Source: Cyathus striatus (lineage: Eukaryota; Basidiomycota; Agaricomycetes; Agaricales; Nidulariaceae). Taken from it: a stretch of DNA of 64,000 nucleotides. Location: positions 5,084,001 through 5,148,000 of the forward strand of contig JAOVFP010000005.1 in NCBI GenBank assembly GCA_025738555.1, given 5' to 3'. Of this stretch, positions 14,248-25,048 are shown one piece after another. The position numbers were made by a program, and so were the translations under genes. The notes under the pieces are model-generated. The model did no database searches. It saw nothing but the letters and a program-made list of their open reading frames with translations, and was not told the DNA's origin. Position 1 is the stretch's first letter; each line of letters begins with the position of its first letter.

Positions 14248-15420
14248 TCTAGAAGTAGTTGATACAGGTTGGAATTACAGGCCTGGTTTTCGCCGTGTAA
14301 GTATAAGGATATATACTTTTTCCGTTAAAATACTTCCAAGTTAAGTATACTTACTCAGATGTGCTCTTAGGTGGCTCTGTCCCAGACAAGACCTAGGAAT
14401 TGAAAAGAAATGGCATGGCTTAACAGTTCTTGAATCTATCAACTAACATATTTGTAAATATTAATTATGCCTGTGTAAATCTACGACGATGTCTACGCAT
14501 TCCTTGTTTATTCTCACTACCTTTTAAGTTAGTAGGGTTATTATTAGTAAGTTTCACTTATATTGTTCATCTAAGAACATTTTATGGAAGATATATAGTA
14601 CTTAACTGGTGATAAAGCTGCTCCACAGGTCCCGTTCTACTGTAACCAAACTCACCTCAGACAGGCCAAAATCAGGTTGTGGAAAATAAATAATGTGCTC
14701 GAGGCTCGAGTTACTACTGCCGCTTTTGGCCACACTTTGGTTGAGACCTAGTGTGTGTCTCTATTTGGTTTTTTCGTTTGATTCGACACACGTACTGTAG
14801 AGCATTCTACGGTTTAAAAAGATTTAACATACGAACTTGATACCTAACTTGAATTAAAATACTCAGATGTATAGCAAAATGTCAGCGCTCAGCTCTACAG
14901 TACTATTCTTACAACAGGCAACACAAATGTACAAATAAGAACCAAGATAATGGATACAGTTCGTGTATCCAGACCAATGGAAGAAACGAATGAGTGGAAA
15001 GTATTTGTGGGAGAAATAGCCCATACTAATATTGAAAAACGTTCCCGAGATAAATTGGATACGAACTGACGTTAGTATATGCTTTACTTAATATAGATTT
15101 TTACCACATTTTGACAATACTTAGTACGAACTAAGTTAACTCGAATACTTATGCTAATTAGGTACGAACAAAAGTTGAGTGTCTCTGCGTAGAGCGTACT
15201 TATCTCTACTGACGACGTCGGACGTACCGTACTAATAAGTACATGTAGACTATAGTGCGATTTGAATGCGATGCTTACCAACAAAACCGACAGCTAGCAT
15301 CAACTATTGAGCAACTAATCTATGGATTTGCTATGGATATGTATTTCGAAATGTATTAGACTCAGTACTGTCGTCATGATATAATAGTCCGTAAGTACAG
15401 TCGACTCGCAAATGAAGACT
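14248..15420. other. Intergenic, AT-rich, no gene seen
   Basis: 1.17 kb between two convergent genes. It has only short, stop-rich frames. Repeated short GTACTTA/TAAGTAC-like words occur (for example around 15115-15250), giving small inverted repeats, but no terminal repeats or transposase-like frame were found. Confidence 0.45.
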
Positions 15421-16067
15421 TCAACAAAAGAGATCAAAGTTCACGATCGAAAAAGTACGAACGAAAGTATCAAACTGCGACTTTATCCTGTTGATACGTT
15501 CTTCGCCGATGTACCTTCCGTCGGAGCTGCCCTTGGGGGTATTGAACGTAACGACAATATCAGTCGCCTTTTCTTCGATGCGAAAAAGAGCCATGAATAT
15601 CAACACTTCATCGAGAGTGGCGGAGTTGAATTTTGAAACCATTTGAAGACCGAAGAGAACGATAGCGGAGGGTGTTGCATCTTCACGGTCATTAGGAATA
15701 ACAGAAATATCATGCACTTGAGCTGATGCAGCAGAATTATCTTCAGCGAGGGAGTCAAAATGAAACCTAGAAATGATAGTATGATGATTTCGGAAGAACT
15801 TCAGTAAAGTTTGGCACACGAACTTAATAGCATCGTCATATGTAGAAGGTTCAACTCTTTGCAAAATCTCCACAATAATGCTGACGTCTGATTCCTTATA
15901 CATGAATACCTCTTGTGTGTCAGGAATCTGACGAACAAGCCTACCAACAGTTTATTACTCAATAAGGATGCATGTTTTAAAACTTACGATGCGTCCAGTA
16001 GATCAGGGGCAGTATCTGCAACGATTGCGCCTCCAAAGAGAGGTCGCTTAATATATGGTTGTGTCAT
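15421..16067 (-). CDS. MOG1: Ran-binding nuclear import factor MOG1
   Basis: MOG1/PsbP-like protein that binds Ran and promotes nucleotide release, helping nuclear protein import. Exon 1 reads MTQPYIKRPLFGGAIVADTA and ends at GTAAGT (15987-15981). Exon 2 resumes at 15940 as SLVRQIPDTQEVFMYKESDV. The LFGGAI start, the RQIPDTQEVF loop that contacts Ran and the closing VVTFNTPKG...SIVNFDLFC* are family hallmarks. One intron, about 200 residues, matching the family length. Convergent with the Atg38-like gene and divergent from NDC80. Confidence 0.88.
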
Positions 16068-16502
16068 GCTCTCAAGTTCACGTTATTGGTTGGTATGGAC
16101 AAGGTATGGATTATTCTGTAAGAAGGGAACTCACATGAGTAAATATCGATGTTCAATATTCCAACGCTTCAACCAAGTTTTAACGTCAACGGTGAACGTT
16201 TGAACGATCCCGTATTTATCCAGGGGCCGTATAAGTATGACAAGGACTATAGTATATATCAATTACTATACTAGTCATTGTCAAGTAAGCTTACTAGTGG
16301 TTCATCATCACATGACTAATATACGTGACACACGACGCGTTCCGTCACATAATGGTTCCAAGTAAGTAACTATTTGTAACTACTTCAGTAGTTGACAATA
16401 ACAAGCCTCCAGGTCCGCCCCCACTTCCACCCCTTTTGCATACTTTTATATAAGCTGGAATAGCTTCATTCGTATCGACTTGCTCCTATTTCACGCGCCA
16501 TC
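16068..16502. other. Divergent promoter region MOG1 / NDC80
   Basis: 435 bp without an ORF of interest. It holds a TATA octamer for NDC80 (listed separately) and a short run of small inverted repeats around 16250-16340. Confidence 0.45.
16447..16454 (+). promoter_or_regulatory. TATA-box-like TATATAAG upstream of NDC80
   Basis: The octamer TATATAAG lies 49 bp before the NDC80 start codon, followed by a pyrimidine-rich leader. The same octamer sits upstream of the NYN gene (31117-31124). It is inferred as a core promoter element; no transcription data. Confidence 0.4.
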
Positions 16503-18769
16503 ATGGATCATAAGAGAAGGTCCACCATGCAACCAGTCATAGATCCACTTGGGAATGCGCGTTCAGGAATTCCATTACCATCTACTGTCAAGAAACCCAC
16601 CCCGTCTTCAAGTTTCCGCATGTCCTTGGCAGGACCCGCTCTCAGATCATACCCAGTACCTCCAGGTACAAATCCAAGACAGTCTATCATGAGGTCACAA
16701 AATATAAACCCGCTACTCCAGAGCACTACCAACCCTAACTACGGAAGAACTCCACTGAACCAGTGAGTACTCGCATCCAATTGCATGCGTGGTCTCTCCG
16801 TAACGTTTGACAATAACGTCTTAAATTTTGTTTTTTTAGCAGCACACGTCGTGTATCGGTATGGGGAGGCAATACTGTACTAGCTCCTCCCGTTAGTAGT
16901 CAAACTGTCAAGGATAGCCGACCTTTGCGCGACCGTCAATATCAAACAAAGATGCGTCAAGATATTCTGAGCTACCTCCAAAGCTCTGGGTATGATATCA
17001 ACATGTCTATTTTAACAAATATCCAAGGAAAAGATTATAGGGCGATATTTGATTTTCTCGTCCTACGACTTGATCCCAGTCACCCTTTGAATCCTAGTAC
17101 GCGCTTCGAAGATCAGTTTGTTCCAGCACTGAAAGCCCTCCGCTATCCCTTTTCCCATCAAATTGATAATAAATGGTTAGCTGCTCCAGCGAGTATGCAT
17201 TCATGGCCTTCGCTTCTTGGTGTATTGCACTGGCTCGTAGAGCTTTGCAAGATGCGCGACGAATATCTTTGCAGTGCACATCCCACACTCCAGGATCCCG
17301 TTAGCGTACCTGATGAATTTGAAGATGCTCGTGACCATAAAGCATTAGCATTTAATTATTGCGACGAAGCGTATACAGAATGGCTAGACATGAAAGATGA
17401 CTTCGACGTGCCGAATCAGAAACTTGAAAGTCGATACGGTAGGCCGCGTATTTAAGTTATAAAGAGGCCCTACTCCTAATTGGTGTTAACGATAGCGAGA
17501 AAGAATGAGCACGTACAACATGATCTCGAGGAACAAACAAATCAGCTACATCTAGCAAAAGCTGAATACGCAAAGCTCAAGTCGTCTGCTGTAGGTTTTG
17601 TAATACCTAGAGATGGATTTGTGCTGAGTACGAATAATTGTAGCCGCCTCTTGCAACCCTACAGGAGCAAAACGGCAAACTATTGAAAGATACGGAAAAG
17701 TTTCAGACAATTTTGCAACGATACGAAGGAAAAAAGAAGAAACTGCTGGATTCCATTGCTTATGAACGAGCAGAGTTAGGTACTCAAGGTATATATCATG
17801 TTTATTCTTTGATTCCTTTTATACTAATGTGCTATCCAGAGGAGCACCTTGAACAACTTAGGTCCGAACACGTAAAACTTACAGATGTAGTGAAGACCCA
17901 AAACCTAACGCCGGAGGAAGTAATACGCATGAATACAGAACACGAGACACTCTCTCGCAATCTGGAAGATCTCAAGGAAAAAATTACGGAGGCCCACAAG
18001 ATAGTAATGGGACTTGAGGTCAGCGTAACCAATCGAATAGCTGCTGCAGAGGAAGCTCTAGATGCTTATACCAACCTCTTATCATCCCTGGAATTGTTTC
18101 CCCCTCTTCCCGCGCCCTGGGAAGATATCGATCTCACACTCGAGTTGAATTCTGCAACCTCAAACTTACTGCAGCTACTAACCGGTGCTGACGTTCGCAA
18201 AGTAGTCAAACCTACCTTGAGCAAGGTTGCTGAGTCCAAAAGGGTAGAACGCGCTTCCCTTGAGAGCGAGCGTATTAGAGTTGAATATGAAATTGATGAA
18301 GTGCAGGCCGAGTGTGAAAACTTGGAGATGGAGGTCTCTGAAATTGAGAAGAAAGCGGCAGGATTAAATGAACAAGCAGATGACCTTCGCGATGTACGTG
18401 CTTCCTGTACCTTGTGATGGCGTGTACTTAGCTTCCTTTTTCTAGGCTGCTCAGCAGGAGGCAATGGTTGCGAATGGAGAAGCAGCAAGGCTAGAGCGGG
18501 ATTTGGCGCATGCAAGAACTGCTGCGAAAGCTAATGGAATGGGGGTGAAGTCAAGGCTGCAAGCCCTACAATTCAAGTTAGGTATACCCTTCTATCGTTT
18601 AATCATGTACTGACTCGACCATAGCTATGGCGAGCAGGTTGAAAAAGTCAACCGCTTGAAGGAAGATACCGTTCGCGCAATTATTAGGAATAGTCATGAC
18701 ATTGCTATGTTCAAGGAAGAAGTTTCTCGGCATCTAAAAGAGCTACGTGATTTTGCGGACACCGACTGA
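16503..18769 (+). CDS. NDC80: Kinetochore protein NDC80 (HEC1)
   Basis: Microtubule-binding subunit of the Ndc80 kinetochore complex. The N-terminal 100 residues are basic, Ser/Pro-rich and disordered (MDHKRRSTMQPVIDPLGNAR), the usual Aurora-B-regulated tail. Then comes the calponin-homology head: DILSYLQSSGYDINMSI, DFLVLRLDPSHPLN, FVPALKALRYPF, SWPSLLGVLHWLVELC. A long coiled coil follows (ILQRYEGKKKKLLDSIAYER, LTPEEVIRMNTEHETL, RVEYEIDEVQAECENLEMEV) and ends ISRHL-like as FKEEVSRHLKELRDF with stop 18767-18769. Length is about 640 residues, as expected. The last intron must use a GTTAGG donor after CAATTCAA to keep frame (QFN/YGEQVEKVNRL). Confidence 0.93.
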
Positions 18770-19960
18770 TTGTTGATTTCTTTGTTTATCTATGTTGTGT
18801 ATACTAAACAGCGTATCACTAGCTTGAGCATGGTTTTGCTCGTGTATCATATGGTGGTATAATGCCATCAGTCTGCTTAGTTAACCCACTAATTGCTACA
18901 GCTCACCTAGTAAGTGATGGAACGGATAAAGACTGCAACGAATAGTCAACCGATGCGGTGTGTATTTCCGTTCTCAGCAGATCTATAAATAACGCCGGCG
19001 AGCGATGCTGTGGCAAGTATCCCGATAACACGTCTTCCCTACGCACGCCGGTCGGGAATCTCTTATGGACGTAGGTGCAGATTTTATAACAATGCGAGAG
19101 GACGGTACTGATAAGTAAGCTTTCAGTGTTGGGTTGTCAAAATCAGGCACCCGGCTCCATGTCCTTGTGGCCGACATACTTCACAATACATGTCTGGTGG
19201 TATCAGCGCTTTCTGCGTGAGTTTCTTATACCGTTTACAGGTACCGGTACACTTGTATTCTCTCAGCAGTAACGATGATTTGGAATTTCTCAAGCTATTA
19301 TTTTGCATGCTCCCAAAGCTTCGGTTTCGGTAGCTCCCCGCTGTTAGGGGTATGGCACCCAAAATCTCCATCCTGTCCTGTGAATCCAGTGGTCGTTTAT
19401 AGAGCGCTTCCTATGGAATTATTGAAATGCGGCTCCGGTGTACAAGTGACTGGGGGAACAAAAATACCTATAGCTGCACTTGTGTTGTGATTTTTCACCG
19501 TAATTCAATTTTGTTTACTATATTTTCTTCTCAGAGGCGAAGCACCAAGCCACTCGCTTTCCACTCATCTTACATTTATCAAAAAAAAGGATGCACGATG
19601 TAAATCGTATACTTTCCTATCCGTAGTTCTGGTTTATTCCCTCCAAAGCATCGATGCCGCTCCAGCTCGCATGCGATCAAACCCGAAAAGCCGGTGCCCG
19701 GAAACAAGCAACCCGACTTACCATTAAACGTCCTGCGACTTTATTACTTTCTGGAGCCACGGGGTTAGCTCATTTTTGGATGTTCATTCCTATGGGCAGT
19801 TTCAAGTGCTGGCCTTCTCTCGTCTTTAATCCCAGGCTTCTCCAACGCGGATTCAGGTACATATAAGGAGGCAATGATTTCCATCCCGATTCCCTTGCCC
19901 TTCCTTCTAGCAACTTATCAGCTTTCCTGAGCCATTGACGTCGATTTCTTGCACTCTACG
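18770..19960. other. Intergenic, no gene supported
   Basis: 1.19 kb between NDC80 and the TmpA-like gene. A minus-strand 82-codon frame (19123-19371) contains two CxxC-like pairs but has no splice context, start context or family resemblance. The last 100 bp are pyrimidine-rich, as in a promoter/leader for the next gene. Confidence 0.45.
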
Positions 19961-22139
19961 ATGTCTGAGGAGCCCAAGGGATATACTCAATCACATATTG
20001 ATCCAGAGAAAGGGATCCTCGATCCCTTACCTCTTCGGTTGCCTTATGATCAAAAGGATGAGAAGCAAGCCCTCCCCGGAAGCGTGACCCCGCCTTCTGT
20101 TTATCCGTCTTCGAAGGAGAAGGAGGTGGTGATTACCACCACTAAAGAAGTCGTAGTCACCCAGAAATCCTCCAAACCTACACCGAGACAGAAGAAAAAG
20201 GTTTCGAAGTGGGTTCTGTTTCAATTATGGTTCAATACATACCGGTAAGTGCCTTGGGATTAGCTCTGTCCATTGCTTAACTCTTTGCACTTATGTACAT
20301 AGGAAGTTTTTCACTTTCACCTTCGGATTCAACATGATAGGTCTTGCGTTGGCAGCCTCTGGACATTTCCCCTACGCCATTAAGTTCTCAGGCGCCATGG
20401 TTGTTGCCAATTTCAATTTTGCAATTCTCATGCGGAATGAAGTTTTCGGTCGCCTACTTTACTTGTTCATTAATACATGCTTTGCTAAAGTAGGGATCAA
20501 ACACTGGATATTTTGTACCTACTAATACAGCATCATCAATAGTGGCCTCCTCTCTGGTTCCGTTTAGGGTGCACTTCAGTCTTACAGGTATGTGACATCT
20601 ATTGCTCAAATTTTTTTACAGCTAACCAAACGATTTTCAGCACCTTGGGGGTATTCATAGTGGATGTGCATTGTCCGGTGTTATATGGCTCTTATTCAAG
20701 GTCGTGAACAACTTCCGAAACCTCGACGTTAACCATGATGCAATCTTGATCATGGGTGTAGTAACAAACTTGGCTGTAATGATAAGCGCGTTAAGTGCAT
20801 TCCCCTGGGTCCGCAATACTCATCATAAGTAAGAGTATCCGTGTTGTTTATTTCGTGTATGGTAACTAAATTATGTAGTGTCTTCGAGCGCCATCACAGA
20901 TTTGTTGGATGGATAGGACTAATCTCAACATGTAAGAATCCCATATTTTTATTTGTTTTGTTCTGACAGATATTACAGGGGTTTTTGTAATTCTTGGTGA
21001 TACTTACGACCCCATTACACGAACTTGGAATCTTAACGGAGTTGATCTCATTCGCCACCAAGATTTCTGGTTCACAATGGGAATGACTGTATTGTGAGAC
21101 TATAATACCACTAAAACTCGTTCTTTTCTTGTTTGTTAACTCAGTTACAGCATTGCCTTACCTTGGTGCTTTGTTAGGGAAGTGCCAATTGACATAGAAT
21201 TGGTATGTCGCTAGTATATGATCCTGATCTACATTTGTTAACTATTTCTAGCCATCTGCAAAGGTCGCCATCATCCGCTTCAAACGTGGAATGCAGCAAG
21301 GTCTTCTGGGACGTATCAGCCGCTCGTCTATTATGGAGTATCATGCGTTTGGCATCATTTCGTATGTTCTTATTGATAACACACCCTGTCTTGGGTGGTA
21401 CCTCATATATTGCAATGTAGGGAAGGAAAACACGCAGAGTATCATTACATGATTGCAGGCGTTCAAGGTGACTTCACGCGTAGTCTTGTGCAGAACCCTC
21501 CCAAAACATTATGGACGAGAGAATTGAAGGTATGTTTCTTCTTTCGGCACAGGTTTCTTACTCACAATGATTAGTTTGCTGGTGTCTCTAATACTTCCAC
21601 CTTATACAAACGTGGAATACGTGTTTGCACTGGAACTGGTATAGGGGCTGCCCTTTCTACTTGCCTCCAATCACCCTATTGGTAAGCGTTATCATTCCGC
21701 CTGTATAATTTACAAACTGATTCGCAAAAACAGGTATCTCATTTGGATAGGTAAAGTGATATGGCATGATGTTATTCATTGCAGTAATGACTGACAATCG
21801 TTTTGATACATATAGGGTCAGAACAAGAGAAGACTTTTGGTCCCACTATCAGTGGATTAATCCACAAACATATTGGCCCCGAGCGCCTTCTCCTTTGGGA
21901 CAGCAAGGCACGAGGTGGACGGCCGGATACCATGAAGATTTTAAAGGAAGCGTACACATACTGGGATGCCGAAGGTATTCTTATGGATTTTGTAATCCCC
22001 CTTCGCAAACTCATCCGGATATTCCGCAGTCGTATTCATTACATCGAACTATATCGGTAATTCGGAAATCATGCAGGGTTGTAAGGAGGCAGGTATCCCA
22101 GCTTTCGGGACGCTGTGGGATTTTGTGAGTGCCAATTAA
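19961..22139 (+). CDS. TmpA-like integral membrane flavo-oxidoreductase
   Basis: Multi-pass membrane protein related to Aspergillus TmpA and to the membrane module attached to some NRPS-like synthetases. The first 85 residues are hydrophilic and Lys/Thr-rich. Membrane segments follow, with KFFTFTFGFNMIGLALAASG, ANFNFAILMRNEVFGR, the QHLGGIHSGCALSGVIWLLF block, FERHHRFVGWIGLIST and WFTMGMTVFIALPWC. The C-terminal half is a ferredoxin-reductase-like nucleotide domain: HAFGIIS, TGTGIGAALSTCLQSPYW, ERLLLWDSKARGGRPDTMK. It ends ITSNYIGNSEIMQG...FGTLWDFVSAN*. About eleven short introns; all exons join in frame. The ATG at 19961 is chosen over an upstream in-frame TTG. Substrate is unknown; in Aspergillus TmpA affects asexual development. 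Confidence 0.78.
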
Positions 22140-23104
22140 AGCTAGATGTTTTAGTAATTACTGATATAAGTATTATAGTAATGGATAGTTACATATACTT
22201 TTTCCGCGCATATCTATCACGATCATATTAGGGAGTAAAGGCACATATTTTGGCAATAGATTTCACAATATACTATACTTAACCTGGGCGCCACACTGTA
22301 GTACCTATACGAACAGTGCCAAATATAACACCGTGTCATATCTCTAGACTCCGATTGCCTTCTCACCAACAATCCGCAAATCAAACACGGCATTCGGTAT
22401 CCTTCGGTATCTGGTTGAAGAAACTTTCCCGGTCGTCGACCACGCGATTCGAAGCGTTGCGTGAGATATGATGAGAAGCACCGAGGAATTCAAACGCTCA
22501 AGCGTTCAATTGTTCGAGGAGCTCAGCCGCTTTTGATGAACTTGTGAATTCCAGTCAAGGCAGTACCCGGTTACGGTCAAGTTATGATAGGCATTCAAAT
22601 ACTCACACTTGTGCGAGTCTACAAGTGCGTCATGGTCCGTTGCACCATTCCGAAAGATTAAGTTGGATGGGGTTAGGTCTCTGGTCGACCGGTCCCGGTC
22701 AACCGTCACGCGTCACGCGTCAAGCTTCAAGGCTTACGACATGTAAATGTTGAAAGTAATACTCCAGTTACTGTCATGCTGAGTCCAGTACTACTAGCGG
22801 CGGCTCCTGCCCTCCAATCGGGCCGCCGGTTTGAGCCCATACAGTAATTTTTATTTGTATTACATAAGCAATTGATTTAGCAATTTTAAACCTCACTATT
22901 GACAAATTACTTACATATAAATATTTTATCAGCATAACTTAAGGCTCCAATGCGGCTCTGCTTGTAATAACCTACAGCCAAAAATCGCGAGGTTCAATAA
23001 CTGATATCCTGATTCCTTCATACTTCCCGTGTACGTCGTTGTTATGATGCTAATGTCGTCGTCACTTCTCATTGTTGCTGTGAAGTAACCTTACCCATTC
23101 CATT
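22140..23104. other. Intergenic, no gene supported
   Basis: 965 bp without a credible ORF. It contains a compact repeat cluster (22683-22735, listed separately) and a GC-rich inverted pair GCGGCGGCTCC/GGGCCGCC near 22798-22828 that could fold as a hairpin. Confidence 0.4.
22683..22735. repeat. Short direct-repeat cluster (GGTCGACC/GGTC and TCACGCG units)
   Basis: Within about 50 bp there are three GGTC units around a GGTCGACC palindrome, two exact copies of TCACGCG, and AAGCTTCAAGGCTT. The region is more GC-rich than its surroundings. It may be a local replication-slippage product or a cluster of factor sites; nothing decides between them. Confidence 0.4.
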
Positions 23105-24247
23105 ATGAACGTTAGTTCGAGGAAGGGCGGGGATGACTTGGGTGACGACTTCGTACTAGATGATATTGTTGCTCTCTCCGGAGAAGAAGATGCAGACAAC
23201 CTTGTATACTTTTCTGATTCGGGCGATAAATCCCAACATGTGAAAGTTGATGCTGCTCAAGCGACAGAAGTTGATTCCTCAAAGCTGAAAAAACGCAAGA
23301 GAAGGGAAAAGGAAAAGGAACGAAAGATTAAAGTACGTCGCGTTCCCCAGAAACTGGCTTAAATGCATATTTACTTCTCTTCCGAAAAGTAGAAGAGGAA
23401 GCTACTAGAAAACGTTAATGGTAATTCCGCTGAAGACTTGGTGACATCGCGACCTCCTGCAGTCTTGTCTGACTGGATGTCCTCAATGCAAGCTGAAACG
23501 TTCAAAGATCTCTCAGTAATAGAATTTGAAGATATCCGAATACCAGGTAAGCCCCGGCGACTGTCATGTCAAGGTCCATATACATTGACAATTAGCTAGA
23601 ATCTTCCCTTGTAGACACGACATCGTGGACAGGAACAAGAACCTTGGAACAGTTAATTGAATTTATAACGGAAGGTTGGAGCTTCCATATAAAACTGTAA
23701 CGACGACACTAATCAATTCATCTTATACCTCTTATACTTATGCAGCTGTTCCCGCTCTTCATGTGAGGTTATCCCAAAATTCCAAAGCAAATGGTTCACC
23801 CACGCTTTTATTTGTCACCGGATCTGCCTTAAGGGTTGTCGACGTAACAAGAGTATTAAAAGATAAAAGGCTACGCGGAGATAAAGGTGCAGAAGTTGGA
23901 AAACTTTTTGCAAAGCACTTCAAACTGTCAGAGCACGTGGCGTATCTAAAGCGGACAAAGATAGGAAGCGCCGTCGGAACTCCAGGGAGAATAGGAAAGT
24001 TATTATGCGAAACTGGTGAGTTCATAAATTCATACCTTGATATATGTACTAACACGCATACGCTGTAGATGCCCTTTCAATATCAGCACTTTCACATATA
24101 ATTCTGGACATATCGTACAAGGACGCTAAAAATCGAACCTTACTTGATATTCCTGAAACACGAGACGAGCTTTTCAAGACAGTAATCGGTGCACCACAAG
24201 TGTTGAAAGTGTTGAAGGAAGGTAAAGTGAAATTAGTATTGTTCTAA
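23105..24247 (+). CDS. CMS1: 90S pre-ribosome protein CMS1
   Basis: CMS1 is a nucleolar helicase-like protein linked to small-subunit ribosome assembly. The acidic N-terminus (DDLGDDFVLDDIVALSGEED) is followed by a strongly basic patch (KKRKRREKEKERKIK), then RPPAVLSDWMSSMQAETF. The conserved core is SPTLLFVTGSALRVVDVTRV, LFAKHFKLSEHVAYLKRTKI and GTPGRIGKLL, a relic of the DEAD-box GTPGR motif. SHIILDISYKDAKNRTLLDI follows. It ends KVLKEGKVKLVLF*, stop 24245-24247. Four introns; frame intact; about 280 residues. Confidence 0.85.
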
Positions 24248-24345
24248 TATCAATCGAAAATCACGCATTTCAAAATAAATGAATCATAATGTAGTATTTG
24301 CATACAACATAATGGGCGTTGTATACTAGGGTATAATATATAATG

Positions 24346-24815
24346 TTAGAAGCCTTTTGGATTTGTTCTCAACGTCAACTTGGGAAAAAGAATTAAAAAT
24401 ATGTATACACATTGAGAGAAGAGAACATACTCTAGTCCATTTAGGTACCTTGTGAATGCCTTTTCGATAGCCTCTTGCTCCAGGACTGAAGACTGTGTAT
24501 TTGTCCCGCGCAGGCATTTCGTGTTCTTTAGGAAGTTCGAGAGCACGCCCCTAAAAAGAAATTGCAGCACAGACTTGACACAATACCGGCACGACATACC
24601 AGAGCGCGGCATTCCACTCCGCTTGCTCTAACAGCCTCTATTACGGCGTCAACTTTCTTTAGGCGTGCGCGAGCATTTGCTTTGCGTGTCGGAGAGAGTT
24701 TCCAAGGGATCTTCCTGAAAATATATATGTAAAAATAAATGACAAATGTCCAAGAGGAAAGCTACCATAGAAGACCGGAGTGGTTTACATGCGAAGGTCG
24801 AAATGCGCCGAACAT
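24346..24815 (-). CDS. MRPL31: Mitochondrial large-subunit ribosomal protein MRPL31 (mL60)
   Basis: Fungal-specific mitoribosomal protein. The spliced product starts [20 protein letters not shown], where RLPxRxK-like [19 protein letters not shown] gives the rRNA-binding basic stretch. It ends [17 protein letters not shown]. Three introns (one directly after LLW, one after VEC, one between WTR and LTLR). About 105 residues, typical of the family. The start at 24815 is 233 bp from the divergent SF3A1 start, so they probably share a bidirectional promoter. Confidence 0.85.
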
Positions 24816-25048
24816 GGAGGGAAAAGCTAAAGGGGACTGATGGAATGTTTTTGTGTTTACCCAGATGCATTACGTAATTAAATATTTACCTTGCGCTTAG
24901 TCGTATGCTCAGCGCTCAACGTCAACGTTCAACATCGAGTTTACCTGCAACTTGCAACATTCAAAGATTTCTTCAAACAGTTACTCGCCTCATTCAAGCT
25001 CAGAGCACACTCCCATTCAAATATTCACACCTCAGCTTACTCTACATT

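Noticed and set aside
18570..18650. Apparent frameshift in NDC80 between LQALQFK and YGEQVEKV.
   Set aside because: A GTTAGG donor two bases earlier in the codon restores the frame; the same donor type is used in the bestrophin gene.
19123..19371. Minus-strand 82-codon ORF with paired cysteines, possible zinc protein.
   Set aside because: Spacing matches no zinc motif I know, and there is no start context, splice partner or homologue.
22828..22838. GGTTTGAGCCC resembles a tRNA B-box.
   Set aside because: The flanks do not form a T-stem or acceptor stem, and no A-box or cloverleaf is present.
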